DNA from: Diadema setosum
Lineage: Eukaryota > Echinodermata > Echinoidea > Diadematoida > Diadematidae
Direction: 5' to 3'
Length of the DNA: 64,000 bases
NCBI GenBank assembly: GCA_033980235.1
Contig: CM067065.1
Coordinates: forward strand, 9,942,373 to 10,006,372
The position numbers and the translations under genes are program-made. Shown in pieces: positions 22,202 through 35,669 of the stretch (its first letter is position 1; each line of letters opens with the position of its first letter). A model generated the notes under the pieces. The model did not search any database, was not told the DNA's origin, and saw only the letters and a list, made by a program, of their open reading frames with translations.

Positions 22202-22444
22202 GAGTTTGTTCGCAAAAACCGATAAGTCCATTTGTGAAGATTTTGAACTACGGTCTCTGTCATAAAGTACAAAATAATACTTTTTGAATGATATGTTGGT
22301 CACTACGTATAAGCTATTTTTTGGAAGTTATGGTCAAAAGAAGCAAAAAATTTCTTATTATTCTCTTTATTTTTCTTGACCTTTAATCGCAAATATCTCC
22401 ATTTGACAAATATGGACTTATCGGTTTTTGCAAACAAACTCTTC
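22199..22444. mobile_element. MITE family 2, copy 1, in a TA tract
   Basis: A 246-bp element with inverted ends GAAGAGTTTGTT(C/T)GCAAAA and ...TTTTGCAAACAAACTCTTC, including ACCGATAAGTCCA inside. It is flanked by (TA)n on both sides. Two more copies lie at 27703-27949 and 28079-28329. Confidence 0.85.
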
Positions 22445-22490
<46 letters not shown>

Positions 22491-24110
22491 GGCGGTGCAA
22501 TCGAAATAGAACTTTGTTATGTGTTGTAGAATGATTCTTATGTGTGTATTCTATGCCCAATTCTCATTTGGCCTGGATGTTCATTTAAACCTCTTGTTCT
22601 GGGCAATGTGATGTTGTAATGATAACGTTATTTCTATTTTCTTGGGAAGTCTTTCAGCAGTTATTTCTCGTTGATGTTTAATTGAATTCAATAAGAGTGA
22701 TGATTGGATAATTATGACAGACATACTGTCTGCACCCTGATTTAAAAAGTGATGATCATTATTTCCTTCGACACTCACGGATATGTGTTACCCTATTTTG
22801 CCAGACCTTTCATAATTTGTTCTTGTTATTCAAAACGCCGTAGTCGTCATTCCGAGAGTGAAATATAACGCCAACACCTGCATACACACACACACACACA
22901 CACCTACACACACACAAGCACACGCACAGGAGAAACTCAAAAGCTATATTAACTGTTTCTGCAGTCAATAAATCGAAAAAAAAAAGTTACCATTCGCGGT
23001 ATCCGTATAAAGAGTTTCGATGTCTCGAACTCAACAGTGAAAGTACACTTCGCGTATCTTCTGAAGATTTGGAAAACATTATGACTACTGACTTATATGT
23101 TTCTTAATCGAATACAACGAAATCCCAGAAAAGTTTTTGTTTTGTTTTGTTTTAGTTTTAACACTCACCGGATTTCAAGACTGATCAAAAAAAAAATAAT
23201 AAATGATGGATCATAAAGGCCCAATTTCGAGAAAATCTGGCACTTTAACACTACAATGCAAAACACAAATGTTTTCAAGTGAATTGCGTATTCCCTAAAG
23301 TGAGATATTTTAAAGTATATAAGTATACACATGGAATTCTAGCCAATTCAAATGTTAAGCCTGATTTAAATGTGTCTATGTTTTGTTCGTGTATACTTTA
23401 AATATTGTTGCCTTAAAAAAACTAATCTCCGTGACAAAGTAATGATTTAATATTCATATGTTTAATCCATTGTTTATGGGTGTAATGTCAGCAAAGGAAT
23501 ATCTTGATTTACAGCGAATCTACCTGAATGCAACATGATTGTTTGAAGCACAAACCATCTTTTATTTTCGTTTTCTATGCCAAATTGATTTCAATGATGT
23601 AGGGGTGGTATTTGAATTGATCACTACTAACATGTGAAGTTAATATATTTGTTCAACTGAATCTTGAATGTGAACGCTGGTTCTGTAATAAAATGATATG
23701 TGAATGCTGCTGGCCGTCATTTCTCACGCATTTCCAGATTTTAAATAGTTGTTTTTTTTTTCTATATTTCTATTTTCTTTAGGGGAGGGGGAAGTGGGAG
23801 GCGGTTCTCTGTTATCTTCACTTGCGGTAACCGCGTAACAACATGCATGACAGTGAAAATGTAAAATATTTCAGATCATTCTGTGCAAAGAAAAAACAGG
23901 AAACTCCTGTAAAGTATATTCTCTTTCCTCATATTTATTAGAAAGCTGAAAAGACCATCTAGTGCGATATTCCATCTAATGATGAGGAAACAACGTTGGT
24001 TTCTGATGAGTTGTAAATTTTGTTTGCATTCAATCTTTCTCTAATAGGCTATTTATTATTGTTCGACGCCCCATCTATATGGTAGAAGATATGTATATAC
24101 ACAATGTTAT
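22445..24110. other. Non-coding stretch with microsatellites
   Basis: (TA)n at about 22449-22489 and (CA)n at about 22887-22926. No exon or transposon recognised in the rest. Confidence 0.5.
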
Positions 24111-24118
24111 ATGGAATG

Positions 24119-24178
<60 letters not shown>

Positions 24179-24242
24179 GTATATATATATATAGATGGAC
24201 AGATAGATAGATAGATAGATATAGATATAGATATAGATATAT
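24119..24242. repeat. (TA)n and (GATA)n microsatellite
   Basis: TA units with a few GTA interruptions, followed by AGATAG and ATAGAT repeats. Confidence 0.95.
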
Positions 24243-24386
24243 CAAAAAACTAGTAAAGAGAAAGAGCAAGCCCTTACTAGTATTTATTAAAATAAATGTA
24301 TAGATTTATTTCTTTTCCCGAAAACAACGGTCTCTATTATTTAAGCACCCTTGATGTCCCGTCAGATCAAAAAAAAAATAATAAAA

Positions 24387-24598
24387 ATAAAACAACAACA
24401 ACAACAACAACAACAACAGCAACAACAAAAACAAGTAGGAGTGAATACAAGAGGCAATGGATTAAGAAAAATAAAAACAAAAACATTACAGCAACAAAAA
24501 GAAATAATAGTAAAACAAAACAATTACAACGGTAGTCGTTTGAACAGAAAATGTCAGTGGCAAATCATGAAGAGAGAAAGAAAAAAGAGCTAATGAGT

Positions 24599-24642
<44 letters not shown>

Positions 24643-24643
24643 G
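24387..24643. repeat. (CAA)n and (GT)n microsatellites
   Basis: (CAA)n at about 24391-24428 and (GT)n at about 24600-24640, separated by A-rich sequence. Confidence 0.9.
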
Positions 24644-25488
24644 AAGGTAGATAAAATACATTTGTATAATATGCAGAGGAGTATTCGTGACGAAATTAAT
24701 CGAGATAATACCAAACAAACTATCCGTTCCCGTTTGACATCATACTGCCTCCCTAAAGCGGTTAGCTATTACTTCCTCTTGCGAAATTCTGTCCTCAGCC
24801 GTTTAAGAAAAAAACCGCGCTCACCTCACAGATCTGCCAATAGCAACATGACGCAATCAAACAACTTTGTGGACAGTGAAACAAGTGAAAGTTAACTGCC
24901 ATCCTCTGAATACGAGTCGCAAGAACAGATCCCCAAACGATGAAAAAGGAGACGCTCGCAAGTGCAAACAGGAACATGCAAACTATTAATGGAATGAACG
25001 GAAGTGAGAACAGTTAAACTCTCATTAGTCGATCGCTTCCAGTCATCTGTCTTTTTTTTTCCCCTTTTAATCTGTCTGTCCGTTTCCCCCTCAGTCTGTC
25101 TCTGGTCTTCCTAACCCTTTTAGTGCCAATATGGCAACAGTGCAGTAATTTTACACACAAAACGTATGAACAGTTAATTTGATGTGGCATGAATAGAGTT
25201 ATGATTATTCCCTGTCTCTCGGTTCCTCCTTATCTGTAAGGCTACGGTCGCAAGCTCGGCGGCCTGGAAGCGAGTTTGTAGTCAATTTTGGCAGGGCACC
25301 GACTTGCAACCGACCGCCGGCGGGTCCTGCTGAATTTGAAGGCATCGGTCGATCGAGACAGAATAGTCTTACCGCGGAGTCACTATTTCGGCGGCACCTG
25401 ATCACTTTTCTGTCACCGCCCGGACGGCAACCGCACGAGCACCGACTTATAATCGAACGGTCGCCATCGAGCAACTCAGGAACACACG

Positions 25489-25541
<53 letters not shown>

Positions 25542-27404
25542 CCACCGAAGGGAACAAACGAACTTAGGGGAAGAGGAGCTAGGGCTCACTGGAGAAGACA
25601 GGGGGAGGGACAGCTCTATAATATAGGCAAGGCAGCCCCCACCACGGTCACTCTCCTATCATTGAAAGAAGAAACAGGTAGCTGTTGTAGCTTCTACCTG
25701 ACACTCTAAGAGGTAGTCCAAGCAGAAGAGGTCTCGGCTAGCAACATTAGGAAACATGGAAAATAGGGACAACCACTTTTGGGAGGGATGAACTTAAAAG
25801 TAAACGTTTGGGTTGTTATAATTATGTTTACGGAGTGTATTTTTAGGTATATTTTTTTTTCATTTATCTATCGAACTAGGACTTGATATCTGAAAAAGAA
25901 ATAGGGGTCATAAGAATGTAACATTAAAGAGGAAAAAGGAAATAAAATAACAGTAGAGTAGCAACCAAAGACATTTGTGAATATATTTTATCTCAGAGTG
26001 ATTAAAGATTGCTACGTGAATCGGAGAGTGATTGAAATAAGTCAAGAAAATAAATCTAAGAGATTGAAAAAGACTGAATAAATCTGAGAGGGATTAAAGA
26101 CTGATGAATGATTGAATGACTGAATGAAGTGAAATAAAATGAAAAAAAAATGGTTCTTCATCCTGGTTTCTACTTACTTCCTATTTAACTTTCTATTTTC
26201 TACTTTATATTCATCTTTGGTTTCTCAAATGAGGCATATAGCTCTTAATTTATTTATTTTTCTTTTATATTTCTAATTCAAGTTTTATCTTATGGCAAAT
26301 AAAACTTTGCTATTTTGAAAATAAGAACGTTGTAGGAAAATTATCTGCTGCACACAGGCTATATTCACTTGGCACATAATTGTGTTTTTTTTTTTGGTAG
26401 TGTGACAAATTATAAAAATAAAACACAGATATGCTTCACAAAGTGCTACAATTTCTGTTTTACAGTAGGCTTTAAAAAGGGTTGAATAGTGAATCTCGCT
26501 GTCGTTGTATTTGAGATGGAATGAATATAGCATCGTTTACCTACTTGCCCTTTTAACGCAAAAGAATAGAAATACCAGTAAGATTATACTATACCAAAGC
26601 AGACAAAAGACATACATGTAGTAGGTGCAGATACTTTGTGGTTATCTTGATTTCTGCTGATCTTTAATCTCTCTCAGACATAAACATTGACTGCTTGCAC
26701 ATCAGCACTTTTTAGAAGTAGCCGATAGGGTGTCATAGTAACCGTACGTATTCGAAATAGGCTTCATCTCAACAACTTTATCTTGACGGCAATCGATATT
26801 AATAAGAAGTCTGTCAAATCTAACTCAACAAAAGAGGATAGTAAGATGGAATGTATATAAATAATATTCAAATACAAGTTACTTTTAATTTTCAAAGAAG
26901 AAAAAAAAAACATAACAACTGGGATGAGTGTTTCGATACTAGTCACTCCATACACGCAACGCAATAACTGCTTTGACAAATGTGGTCACTAAGTCATGTC
27001 TATTCCGTATTTGTTCATGGAAATCAAATCATTTGATATCATTCTCTTCACGAAGGATGATCGGTCTAGGTAATTGAATACCAGTCAACGTGTGTAGCTG
27101 TTTCCTGGTAGAAATATGCTGGATTGTATTTTGGAGACATCTGACGAGTTGACCTACAACCGAGTGACTTTTATATCAAACATTTGAATCATCTTTATTT
27201 TCTTCGAACAACACAGGAAATTTGAAATCAGTCATGGTGTTCATTACTATAGAAACCGGTAATGAGTATGAGGACTAATTTGGAGATGTAAGAAATGGTT
27301 GTTTGAGAAAGTCGCAGCGAGGAATGACATAGCATTTTCTTGTGCGCGGGGTTAACGTCCAGCTCGTCCTGCGGTAATGTATCTTAACATGATGAATACT
27401 ATTT
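24644..27404. other. Intergenic stretch, no gene seen
   Basis: Contains (AC)n at about 25486-25540, preceded by a locally GC-rich block (25235-25480) with no convincing coding frame. From 25990 to 26130 there are short, irregular repeats of GATTGAA / GACTGAAT. Confidence 0.5.
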
Positions 27405-27655
27405 CATTTCATTCATTTCATTTATAATATTTCCAAACATGCGAAACATTTTTATACACAAAATAAAGCAATGTCAATACAATGTAGTAACAAAGAAAAA
27501 TACGTGAAATTAACATTACTACGCATCACAATAACAGATGAAATTGAATTAAAATTAAAGTTGCAGGAAATGGAGGAGACATGCTGAAAAGCTATGGTTG
27601 TGTCTTGCAATCTCCTCGTGGACTTAATAACTAAATAACATCGAGGAAGCAAGTT
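27405..27655 (-). repeat. Probable LINE-type 3' tail remnant
   Basis: Read on the minus strand the segment ends in an AAATGAAATGAATGAAATG-type tail (27400-27425), a pattern common at LINE 3' ends. No coding part is recognisable. Confidence 0.35.
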
Positions 27656-27657
27656 GC

Positions 27658-27702
<45 letters not shown>

Positions 27703-27705
<3 letters not shown>

Positions 27706-27949
27706 CGTTTGTTTGCAAAAACCGATAAGTCTATATTTGCCAAATGGAGACATTTGCGATTAAAGGTCAAGAAAAATAAAGAGAATAATAAGACAAATTT
27801 TGCTTCTTTTGACCATAACTTCAAAAATGTACCTTTATATGTAGTGACCAATACATCATTTAAAAAGTATTATTTTGTGACTTTATGACAGAGACCGTAC
27901 TTCAAAATCTTCAAAAATTAACTTATCGTTTTTTGCAAACAAATTTTTC
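27703..27949. mobile_element. MITE family 2, copy 2
   Basis: Same termini as copy 1 (GTTTGTTTGCAAAAACCGAT at the left end and its inverse at the right, with a few changes). It is in the reverse orientation relative to copy 1 and has TA tracts on both sides. Confidence 0.8.
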
Positions 27950-27958
27950 ATATATACA

Positions 27959-28010
<52 letters not shown>

Positions 28011-28078
28011 ATTATATACATAATTATATATATATATATATACATAATCATATATATATATATACAAAAATATATACA

Positions 28079-28328
28079 TGAACAGTTTGTTTGCAAAAAC
28101 CGATAAGTCCATATTTGCCAAATGGAGATATTTGGGATTAAAGGTCAAGAAAAATAAAGAGAATAATAAGAAATTTTTTGCTTCTTTTTACCATAAATTC
28201 AAAAATATACCTTTATATTATGTAGTGACCAATATATCATTTAAAAGGTATTAATTTGTACTTTATGACAGGGGCCGTACTTCAAAATCTTCAAAGATGG
28301 ACTTATCGGTTTTTGCAAACAAACTCTT

Positions 28329-28329
<1 letters not shown>
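28079..28329. mobile_element. MITE family 2, copy 3
   Basis: Same orientation as copy 2, about 130 bp downstream, again inside TA tracts. The right end reads TTTTTGCAAACAAACTCTTC. Confidence 0.85.
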
Positions 28330-28394
<65 letters not shown>

Positions 28395-28576
28395 TGCACA
28401 ACAAATACAAAACCCTTCAAACAACAAACAAACAAACAGACGGACAAGCAAACACAAATAAGCTCTTTTGTTAAAGAGAAAGAGAGAGAGAGAGAGAAAG
28501 AGAGAGAAAGCACAGTGAAGGAAAAGGAGGAAATTATCTTGAAAAGAGAAACAGATAAAGTCCCAAGTACACTCTT

Positions 28577-29545
28577 CCAAAAAAAAGAAGAAAGTAAACA
28601 CTTTTTCAAGTTTATCTTTCTCATAGACTTTCTGACTAAAAATGGTGTTACATATACCATGTTAATGGTAATTTCATTAGCTATTAACCTAGTAGGTCAA
28701 TGAAAATGTTAACTTTACGCATGAGTGAAGCCATTCGTTTTTCTCCTCCAAGGCACAAAAGTAAAAATTGCAAAATGGACAAGTTGTTATTCAAGTGTAT
28801 TTGCTCTTCCATATAATAATGAGAACAAAATACAAATTCAACACAATAGAAATGCAAACTAATATGCAAAAATCAACCTATGATCTCAACAATGTCTCTG
28901 TAACCCTCCAAAGATAAAGAAAGGCAAAATATAATGGAGGAAAATGAATAATCCTCTGCCAAATCCGCAGTCAAACAATGTAAGAGAAATATTGTGGTAA
29001 CAATGAAAGTTAAATTTAAAACGCTATTCCAAATTAAGAAAATTTGAAATAATATTGGGTTCTTGAATTTGTCTCGTGCATTCTTAAATTCCTTAATGAA
29101 AGGGTAAAATGAAGAAATTCTGTCGATTTTATCACCTTTACGGCTTACATCCTATGTCATTTAAAGTTTGAATTAATGGAAAATGCTTATGTTCCATCTT
29201 CTCTTTCCTCACTATGTTTTTGTCTTGAATAAAACTGGAAACAAGGGAGACTTATTTCTGCTGTTTCATTCATGTCTCTCATTGCCTTAAATTGGTCTTT
29301 GGTTATCATTTGCTATCTTGGAAGTCATTTGCAAATGAATTTCAATATGTCCTAATCTGCAACTATTACTTTTGTGCCTTGGAGGACAAAACTAATGAGT
29401 TGACTTATGCGTATAATTTCACTTTATATAAACCTACCAGGTTGATAGCCATTTAAATGATCTTTGATATGGTATATGACACATTGATTTTTGTCAAAAT
29501 CTTCTATGAAAAATATTAACTGGAAAAAAAGTGTTTACTTTCTTC
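28577..29545. mobile_element. Foldback element with long diverged inverted arms
   Basis: The left arm (from AGAAGAAAGTAAACACTTTT through CCTCCAAGGCACAAAAGTAA, 28585-28762) is matched in reverse complement by the right arm (29360-29540). Arms are roughly 180-280 bp with mismatches. The centre is non-coding. Confidence 0.65.
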
Positions 29546-30659
29546 TGTTTGTTTGTTTTGTTTTGTTTTTGCTGAGTGCATAATACTTGGATATACTAGG
29601 TGTCTGCGGGAGATGCATGGTACGACAAAACCGGCTAGGGCACAACAACGATGGATGTCTGAGAGGCGAAGGATTTTTTAATCAACTCTCTTACAACGAC
29701 GTCGTACTGGCTTGTAACACAAAGTCTAATTTCTTGAACTATATAATCTGATGAGAAGGATTGTTTTCAATAACGGAAAAAAATATTGATATCTAAGCGT
29801 AACAAATTACACCAGAAAATAAACAAACAAACCAACAAACAAACACACAAGCAATCCCCTAAAAAATAGAAAAATAGAAAAATATATAAAAAAAACGGAT
29901 TGAGGTTCCAGAAGAAACTGCATTGATTTTACTGTAAAGATGTCAAACCAAACATTTTGCATAATGACTGAAATATCATGAACATATTCAGTACAGCAAG
30001 AACTATGTTCCCTACGATTTTTTTTTTCTTTTAATGAAAATAACGGTATTATGCAGACCTGCGTAATGCGTGTGATAGACCCTATATATACTCAACACGT
30101 TCATAATTGGGAATACTGTAGTAATTTTACACCATACATCGTACGCATTTTCCGTGTTTTAAATTCTTGGAAGATATCCACCTCTAATTGCCCTGGATCG
30201 CATGACCAAAGTTTCACCTCTATACTTATTCTCGTATTTCCGAAAGACGGGAGACCGAACGCTCACCATTTCCGACTGAATACTAGTCTTTTATTCCGAA
30301 CCCCGTTCATATAAATCGGCGTAAGTTATTATTTCGACTCTCATTGACGAAACGTAACCGTCTTTCCTAAAATGTTGCTACTAATTATTCGTTTTGACAA
30401 TTAATTCTGATTTATTTTCCTCTTTTGTTCTTCTCGGTAAAAATCTTCACGCAAGAGGGGGATTTCTGTTCCAGTAGGCACTATAACCCACGTAGAATAC
30501 ATGGAAAGAGTATATGCCTAGTAGTTGGAATAAACATACAAGGACATCCATGTACGGACCAAAACACATCTATTTGAGAACCAGTTACAAAGGAACAAAC
30601 GCTGTTTATCTACATTATATAACAGGGCTTTGTTTCCGATTTAGATTGAGGTAGTAAAA
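29546..30659. other. Non-coding stretch, no gene seen
   Basis: AT-rich, with A runs at about 29880-29895. No exon, tRNA or transposon end recognised. Confidence 0.5.
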
Positions 30660-30955
30660 AAAATACGATATATATCATTAAAGTTAAACGGATGGTTGAG
30701 TATTAGTAGAGATGAGAATTGGGCTTTTAACTTTTTGCGAGATACCAAGAAAGCACTTATGAAATAGTACATAACATACCATTTTAAGAGTAATTCAAAG
30801 TATATTTGATGAAAATGGGGTTTAGAATAACTGGAACATAAAAAACAAGGAAAACAAAGCGACCGTAATAAAGTGTGGGTCCCACACTTATTAGAATCGC
30901 TCTGTTTTCGATATCTCAGCCATTTCAAAACCAATTTTCATGAAAAAAAAAACGT
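30660..30955. mobile_element. TTAA-type MITE family 3, degraded copy
   Basis: Shares ATTTGATGAAAAT, CAAAGCGA(C/T)C, GTGTGGGTCCCACAC and TCTCAGCCATTTCAAAACCA with the copy at 35266. The GTGTGGGTCCCACAC core is a short palindrome. A (GT)n run follows at 30955-30974. Confidence 0.7.
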
Positions 30956-31139
30956 TGTGTGTGTGTGTGTGTGTAGCCTACACTTAAACCGATGGAGGAT
31001 CCTGTTCCTTTTTTTTACATCGATGTGATTTTGGCGCGGAATATTCCCATTTCTTGCACGTTGCCATAATCAATCATGATGAAGGTAATATTTGGGGTTA
31101 CCATCGGGAAATGCTTAACTACTATAAATATCCCTGTTT

Positions 31140-31140
<1 letters not shown>

Positions 31141-31235
<95 letters not shown>
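31141..31235. repeat. (TA)n microsatellite
   Basis: About 46 TA units with one C interruption; strongly cruciform-prone. Confidence 0.95.
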
Positions 31236-31237
<2 letters not shown>

Positions 31238-33067
31238 AAAGAACATACACATTATTAAGGGATAAAATTATTCCTACCTCCCCACTGCTATACAATATTT
31301 GGGGAAAATTTTAAGCTTAGCTCCCTGGGAATTTTACAAGATTTGCCATGGATGCATGGATTATGGTAGGCCTTTTGTAAAATAAATTTTGTACGTGTTT
31401 TGTTTTGTTTTTTACTGTCAGTTTACTACAGGGAAGTAAACAAAGGGGATTTGCGATTAATGTTCACTGCTAAGAGAAATGAATTTAGCGCTTGATGTAA
31501 ACGGAATGATCCCGGGTTTAAAAAAAAAGAAAGTGATCTCATTTGTTATCATTTGTGTGGTTATCATTAGTTCATGATTTTTTGAAATAACACCAATGAA
31601 ATCCTACTGTCAAAAAAGTCACGTTTTTTTTTTCCACTAATACAAAGGGAACTTCCCGGCAATGATTATATTCCTTCCTGTTATAAGCCACAAACCTTTT
31701 TTCTTTTCTGTTTTAACCACGTACTGTATTGTCACCATTTATGAATTTCAGTGTGTGTGTCTCTCTGTGTTTAAACTTCCTATGTATTGAGTAACAGGGA
31801 GCAATGCTTCACAATACATTTTTTTTTTCCTTTGAAGGGGGTGGGGTACTAACCACGTCAAAGATACACAGAACAACGTGTACAAGCAAAATAAGGTCTA
31901 TACCTCACAGATAAGTTGCACTGCTGGAAGAAATTCAGAGCTTAGTCGTAAGAACTATTTAACTATTTAACGTTCTAGGTATTATGAGACTAATAAAACA
32001 AAGAAAATAAAAAAAATGTTCTTAGGATATTTTTAGTCATAACCTCAAAAATATTCCTTGCCATGTAACATGTGAGGTATTACTGAAAGAATCCGTTTAA
32101 CTCTGCCTAATAATGTTTGAAGATGACACTTTACCCATTTCGAGACCAAACTCTTCCAAAAAGACAAAGTCCATTGACACCCTGATGACACCTTCCAAAA
32201 ATGTACAATAGTTCTAGGTAGGGGTATAGTCTACTGTGAAGGAGCCAAAATAAACCGAATATATAAATCACATATCCCTGGTCCGATTATTAACTTGGAA
32301 TCCCACTTGCCCCTCGGGCAAGTAAAATTATTTATTTTCAGATTTTTAATTCGTAGAAAGAAAAAGGAAGTTGCCTAAAAGTGTCACCAGTGTGTAATCA
32401 TATCCTAAGAGCTTCTGATTGGCGTATTAAAAGATTGGACAACCAATTGGGCAATTTTCTTAACAAAGTTACCACTGACGCTATTGCCATGAAACTCGAA
32501 AAGACCTAATCAGAACATATGTTAGCATCGCAAACACCTGCTCCAGGTTTGAAAAAGGACATAACAAAAAACAAACAAACAAACAAACAAACAAACAAAC
32601 AGAAATAAGCTTTTGCAAACGACCTCCTAATATCCTGCTCCAAAGAGACTAATATTCCAGGGTTTTCTGTATTCGTTTTTTTTTTTTTTTTTTTTTTGCT
32701 GGCGTTGTTGATGTTGTTGTTATTGTTGTTGTTTATTTGTTGTTGTGTGAATGGGCGTGTATCTTTGTGTTTGTGTGTGTGTGTTCGCGCGCGCTACATT
32801 GGATGTATGGTTCTGTTTTAACAGGGGAAACCCATATCATCAGTGATGCTGATATACTTCCCTCTAGCGCTTTACAGGACAGCAGCAGCTGTCAGTGACC
32901 CAAATATCCGCCATCGACTCAGGGTGTCTTCCATTCTATCGGCTGGTCTCCTATAGTGGTAGACTAGTTCTGGTTTGACGTCATCCAACAAACTTAACTA
33001 CAGGAAAGGACGGAAATACCACGCTATTTTTGGAACGACTGATAAGGAGCAGTGTACTTGTGTACAA
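31236..33067. other. Non-coding stretch, no gene seen
   Basis: Contains an AAAC/CAAA repeat at about 32572-32602, a T run at 32678-32698 and a short GTT/TTG repeat at about 32700-32745. No coding or transposon pattern is visible. Confidence 0.5.
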
Positions 33068-33101
33068 AAAAAAAATATATATACACATATATATATATAT
33101 G

Positions 33102-33134
<33 letters not shown>

Positions 33135-33202
33135 GTATATGTATATATACATGCATATGTATATATATATGTATATGTATATATACATATATATATATAT
33201 TT
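33068..33202. repeat. (TA)n with GTA and ACA interruptions
   Basis: An irregular TA microsatellite. Confidence 0.95.
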
Positions 33203-34131
33203 GAATACATTATTTGAATATTCATGTCCCGTGCTAAAATAGGTGCGCATATGATATCTTTATATAGTTATGTAAATCTACATTATTCGTTTCGTATGCT
33301 TTTAGTTTTTGTGAATTCCGGTTTCTTACAAGAATATTACACACGGATCTTGCCCTTAGATTATGCTATAAGACAATGTCATGCCAAAAGATGATCACAC
33401 ATCATATATATTATATATACATATAAGACGGCACAAAGGGCGAATATACTTCCAAAAAAGAGGTATCTTAAGGGGAATTCGCTCCAAAGGGGAAATTTTT
33501 GATTCCCCTTAAGATTTTGCCAGTGTTTTTAATGCCTTATCAGTGATCTAGCGCCTATAGGGGCTACTCAACAGTAGGACACAGATTGCGTAGTGTCTGC
33601 AAATTGGGGACTGTACCATCAATAGAATTTAGGGGAGATTGTCAGCGATCCACCCCCCCCCAAAAAAAAAAGTGTATCTATCGGATGTCCATTAAAAAAT
33701 TGCAATGGGGAATGTTGGTGTTATATCTGCTTTTTCTAAAAAAAAAAAGAAGAAAAGTTGTATTTCCTTATAAACATACAAAATCTAATGGAATGAGATG
33801 CTTTTTGTTTTGCTACATTCAAAAAGGGCACTATTTGTATTTTTCTGAATATTATGATTTTTTAACAACATTCTCACAAACTATCATTCATTCGGCGTTC
33901 CCCCTTATGGCTGGATATTCTAAACCTGCACGATTACATGCAATTTTGTGTATGACTGCGTTAATTATATGGAAAAGTCTACAAGAGGTCGGGAAATAAT
34001 TTAGCATAATTTCAATTTCTCAACCTGGGTTTGAGGTGTCACCGTAAGGGACAACGGAATTGTGGATATTAATGATAATTTTATCCATGCGTTGATAGTC
34101 AAATTTGAACAGTCCTCTCAACATTTGCATA
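33203..34131. other. Non-coding stretch
   Basis: No gene is supported. A reading frame at 33586-33999 is open by chance, with A runs and no domain. A perfect stem-loop lies at 33465-33515. Confidence 0.5.
33465..33515. repeat. Perfect 14-bp inverted repeat
   Basis: Arms ATCTTAAGGGGAAT and its exact reverse complement, 23-base loop containing CCAAAGGGG. Confidence 0.8.
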
Positions 34132-34665
34132 CACTGCAAAAACATCGGTGTTAGATTTAATACAATGGGTGTCAAATCTAACACCGATCAAGTGTCAATA
34201 GAGGACCACACGGTCCCACAGGTGTAGAAAGTATGTTATGATGGTGTTGAAAAGTGTTCACCTGACACTTCGTGGTGTTAATTTGACACTGTTGTTGGTG
34301 ATATTTTTGACAATGCGTTGTTGTTAATTCAACAATGACACCGCATGGTGTTGATTTGATATCGCTGGTGTTAATGTCAATGGTATAACACCCGTCCAGC
34401 TTCAATATGAGACCACACCAATTAGTGTTACTATGGTGTAAATGTGTTCAAACTGTTTTTTTTTAATCAAATACTTTATCGGACAATTCTTGATCGTCTT
34501 GTTGAAGTTCAAAATCAACCAGGAGAATAGTAACTAAGAAACTATTTAATAAGAAAACAGTTTTATATTTTCAAATGACACCCGGAGGTGTCAATCTAAC
34601 ACCATAAATGAGCAGCGGAAAATTAACACCAGCTTGATGTTTCATATTAAACACCGGACTTTCTT
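34132..34665 (+). mobile_element. MITE family 4 (GGTGTTA-rich), copy 1
   Basis: Begins CACTGCAAAAACATCGGTGT and is packed with GGTGTTA / AACACC motifs on both strands. A second copy, in the opposite orientation, occupies 43891-44403 inside intron 1 of IL-17 gene B. Confidence 0.8.
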
Positions 34666-34883
34666 AACGTAGAGAAACAGAGATGAGGAGAAAGGAGACA
34701 TGACGGACGTGAATATAAGCCACAAAGGAATTTTCTAAATAAGGGTAAAACATAAACACTGCACTGTGCATTGCTGTTTTTGGATACTTCAAGGTTATGA
34801 TAACTTCCCTAATTGCTCAGTTAATAGCCATGGAGAATGCCCTTGGCACTTAGGTCATTTTCCCCGCATATTTTTAGGTTTCT

Positions 34884-34948
34884 TTGTGTGTGTGTGTGTG
34901 TGTGTGTACGGGTGGGTGTGTGTGTGTGGCTGCGAGGATGTGTGAGTA

Positions 34949-34986
<38 letters not shown>
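34884..34986. repeat. (GT)n microsatellite
   Basis: Two GT tracts with a short GGGTGG / GGCTGC interruption. Confidence 0.95.
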
Positions 34987-34987
<1 letters not shown>

Positions 34988-35265
34988 TTGCAGCAAAAAC
35001 GGAAATAGGCTTGTAATAGTCCGAAAGCGGAATTGCGGGTTATTTCCAAGAGTTTTATCACATAGCGAGCCAACTCAATGCTTGTTGTAAGTAGGAAAAA
35101 AAAAAAACAACTTACGATTGAGCGACTAAAAGCTGCAAAGAAAGTGATAAGGAAAGTGCAGAATATGTTTAATCATAACTATAAAGAAATATATCTTGTA
35201 AGTGAGTTACCATTTGAAAGGTTTCAATTCACAAATAGCCTGATGATGGACTAACATTAAAATGC

Positions 35266-35669
35266 TTAAAGGGATGGTGCAGTTTCGGTTCCGATGGGGT
35301 TTGAATTTCCAAAGTTTTGTTCTTGTTGTTGGTGTTGTTGTTGTTGTTGTTGTTTTTTTTGATGATTTTTAGAGATAAGGAGAAACATTCTATAATAATC
35401 ATTGTAAGAGGAATTTAAAGTTTATTTGATGAAAATTGATTTTGAAATGGCGAGATATCCAAAACAAAGTGATCCTGATCAAAAGTGAGACCCATAGTTT
35501 ATCAGGAGCGCTTTGTCTTACTTTACTTTGGATATCTCAGCCATTTCCATACCTATTGTCATCATATAAACTTTGAATTCCTCCTAAATTGTATACTTTT
35601 AATTTTTTTTTTTCTACAGTGGTTCCTAAGATCTCGCAAATAATCAAAAGCCCATAATGTTCACCTTAA
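35266..35669 (+). mobile_element. TTAA-type MITE family 3, best copy
   Basis: Starts at TTAA AGGGATGGTGCAG and ends at a TTAA near 35666. It contains TTATTTGATGAAAATTGATT, CAAAGTGATCCTGATC and its inverted partner, and GATATCTCAGCCATTTCC. It encodes no protein. TTAA ends suggest mobilisation by piggyBac- or Kolobok-type machinery. Confidence 0.75.

Larger units (their letters stand above)
27663..28390. repeat. Compound (TA)n tract with two MITE insertions
   Basis: TA arrays at about 27665-27703, 27950-28078 and 28330-28392 surround and separate two copies of MITE family 2. Confidence 0.9.

Noticed and set aside
22011..22303. Poly-Ile, poly-Leu and IYIY-type proteins
   Set aside because: Artefacts of (TAA)n and (TA)n arrays; the same applies at 24075-24269, 27452-28148, 28263-28660, 31054-31314 and 32975-33250.
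25205..25537. 110-residue minus-strand frame in a GC-rich block
   Set aside because: Starts in an (AC)n run and has no recognisable domain; GC content alone keeps it open.
33586..33999. 137-residue plus-strand frame
   Set aside because: Low complexity with A runs, no signal peptide, domain or splice context; likely chance.
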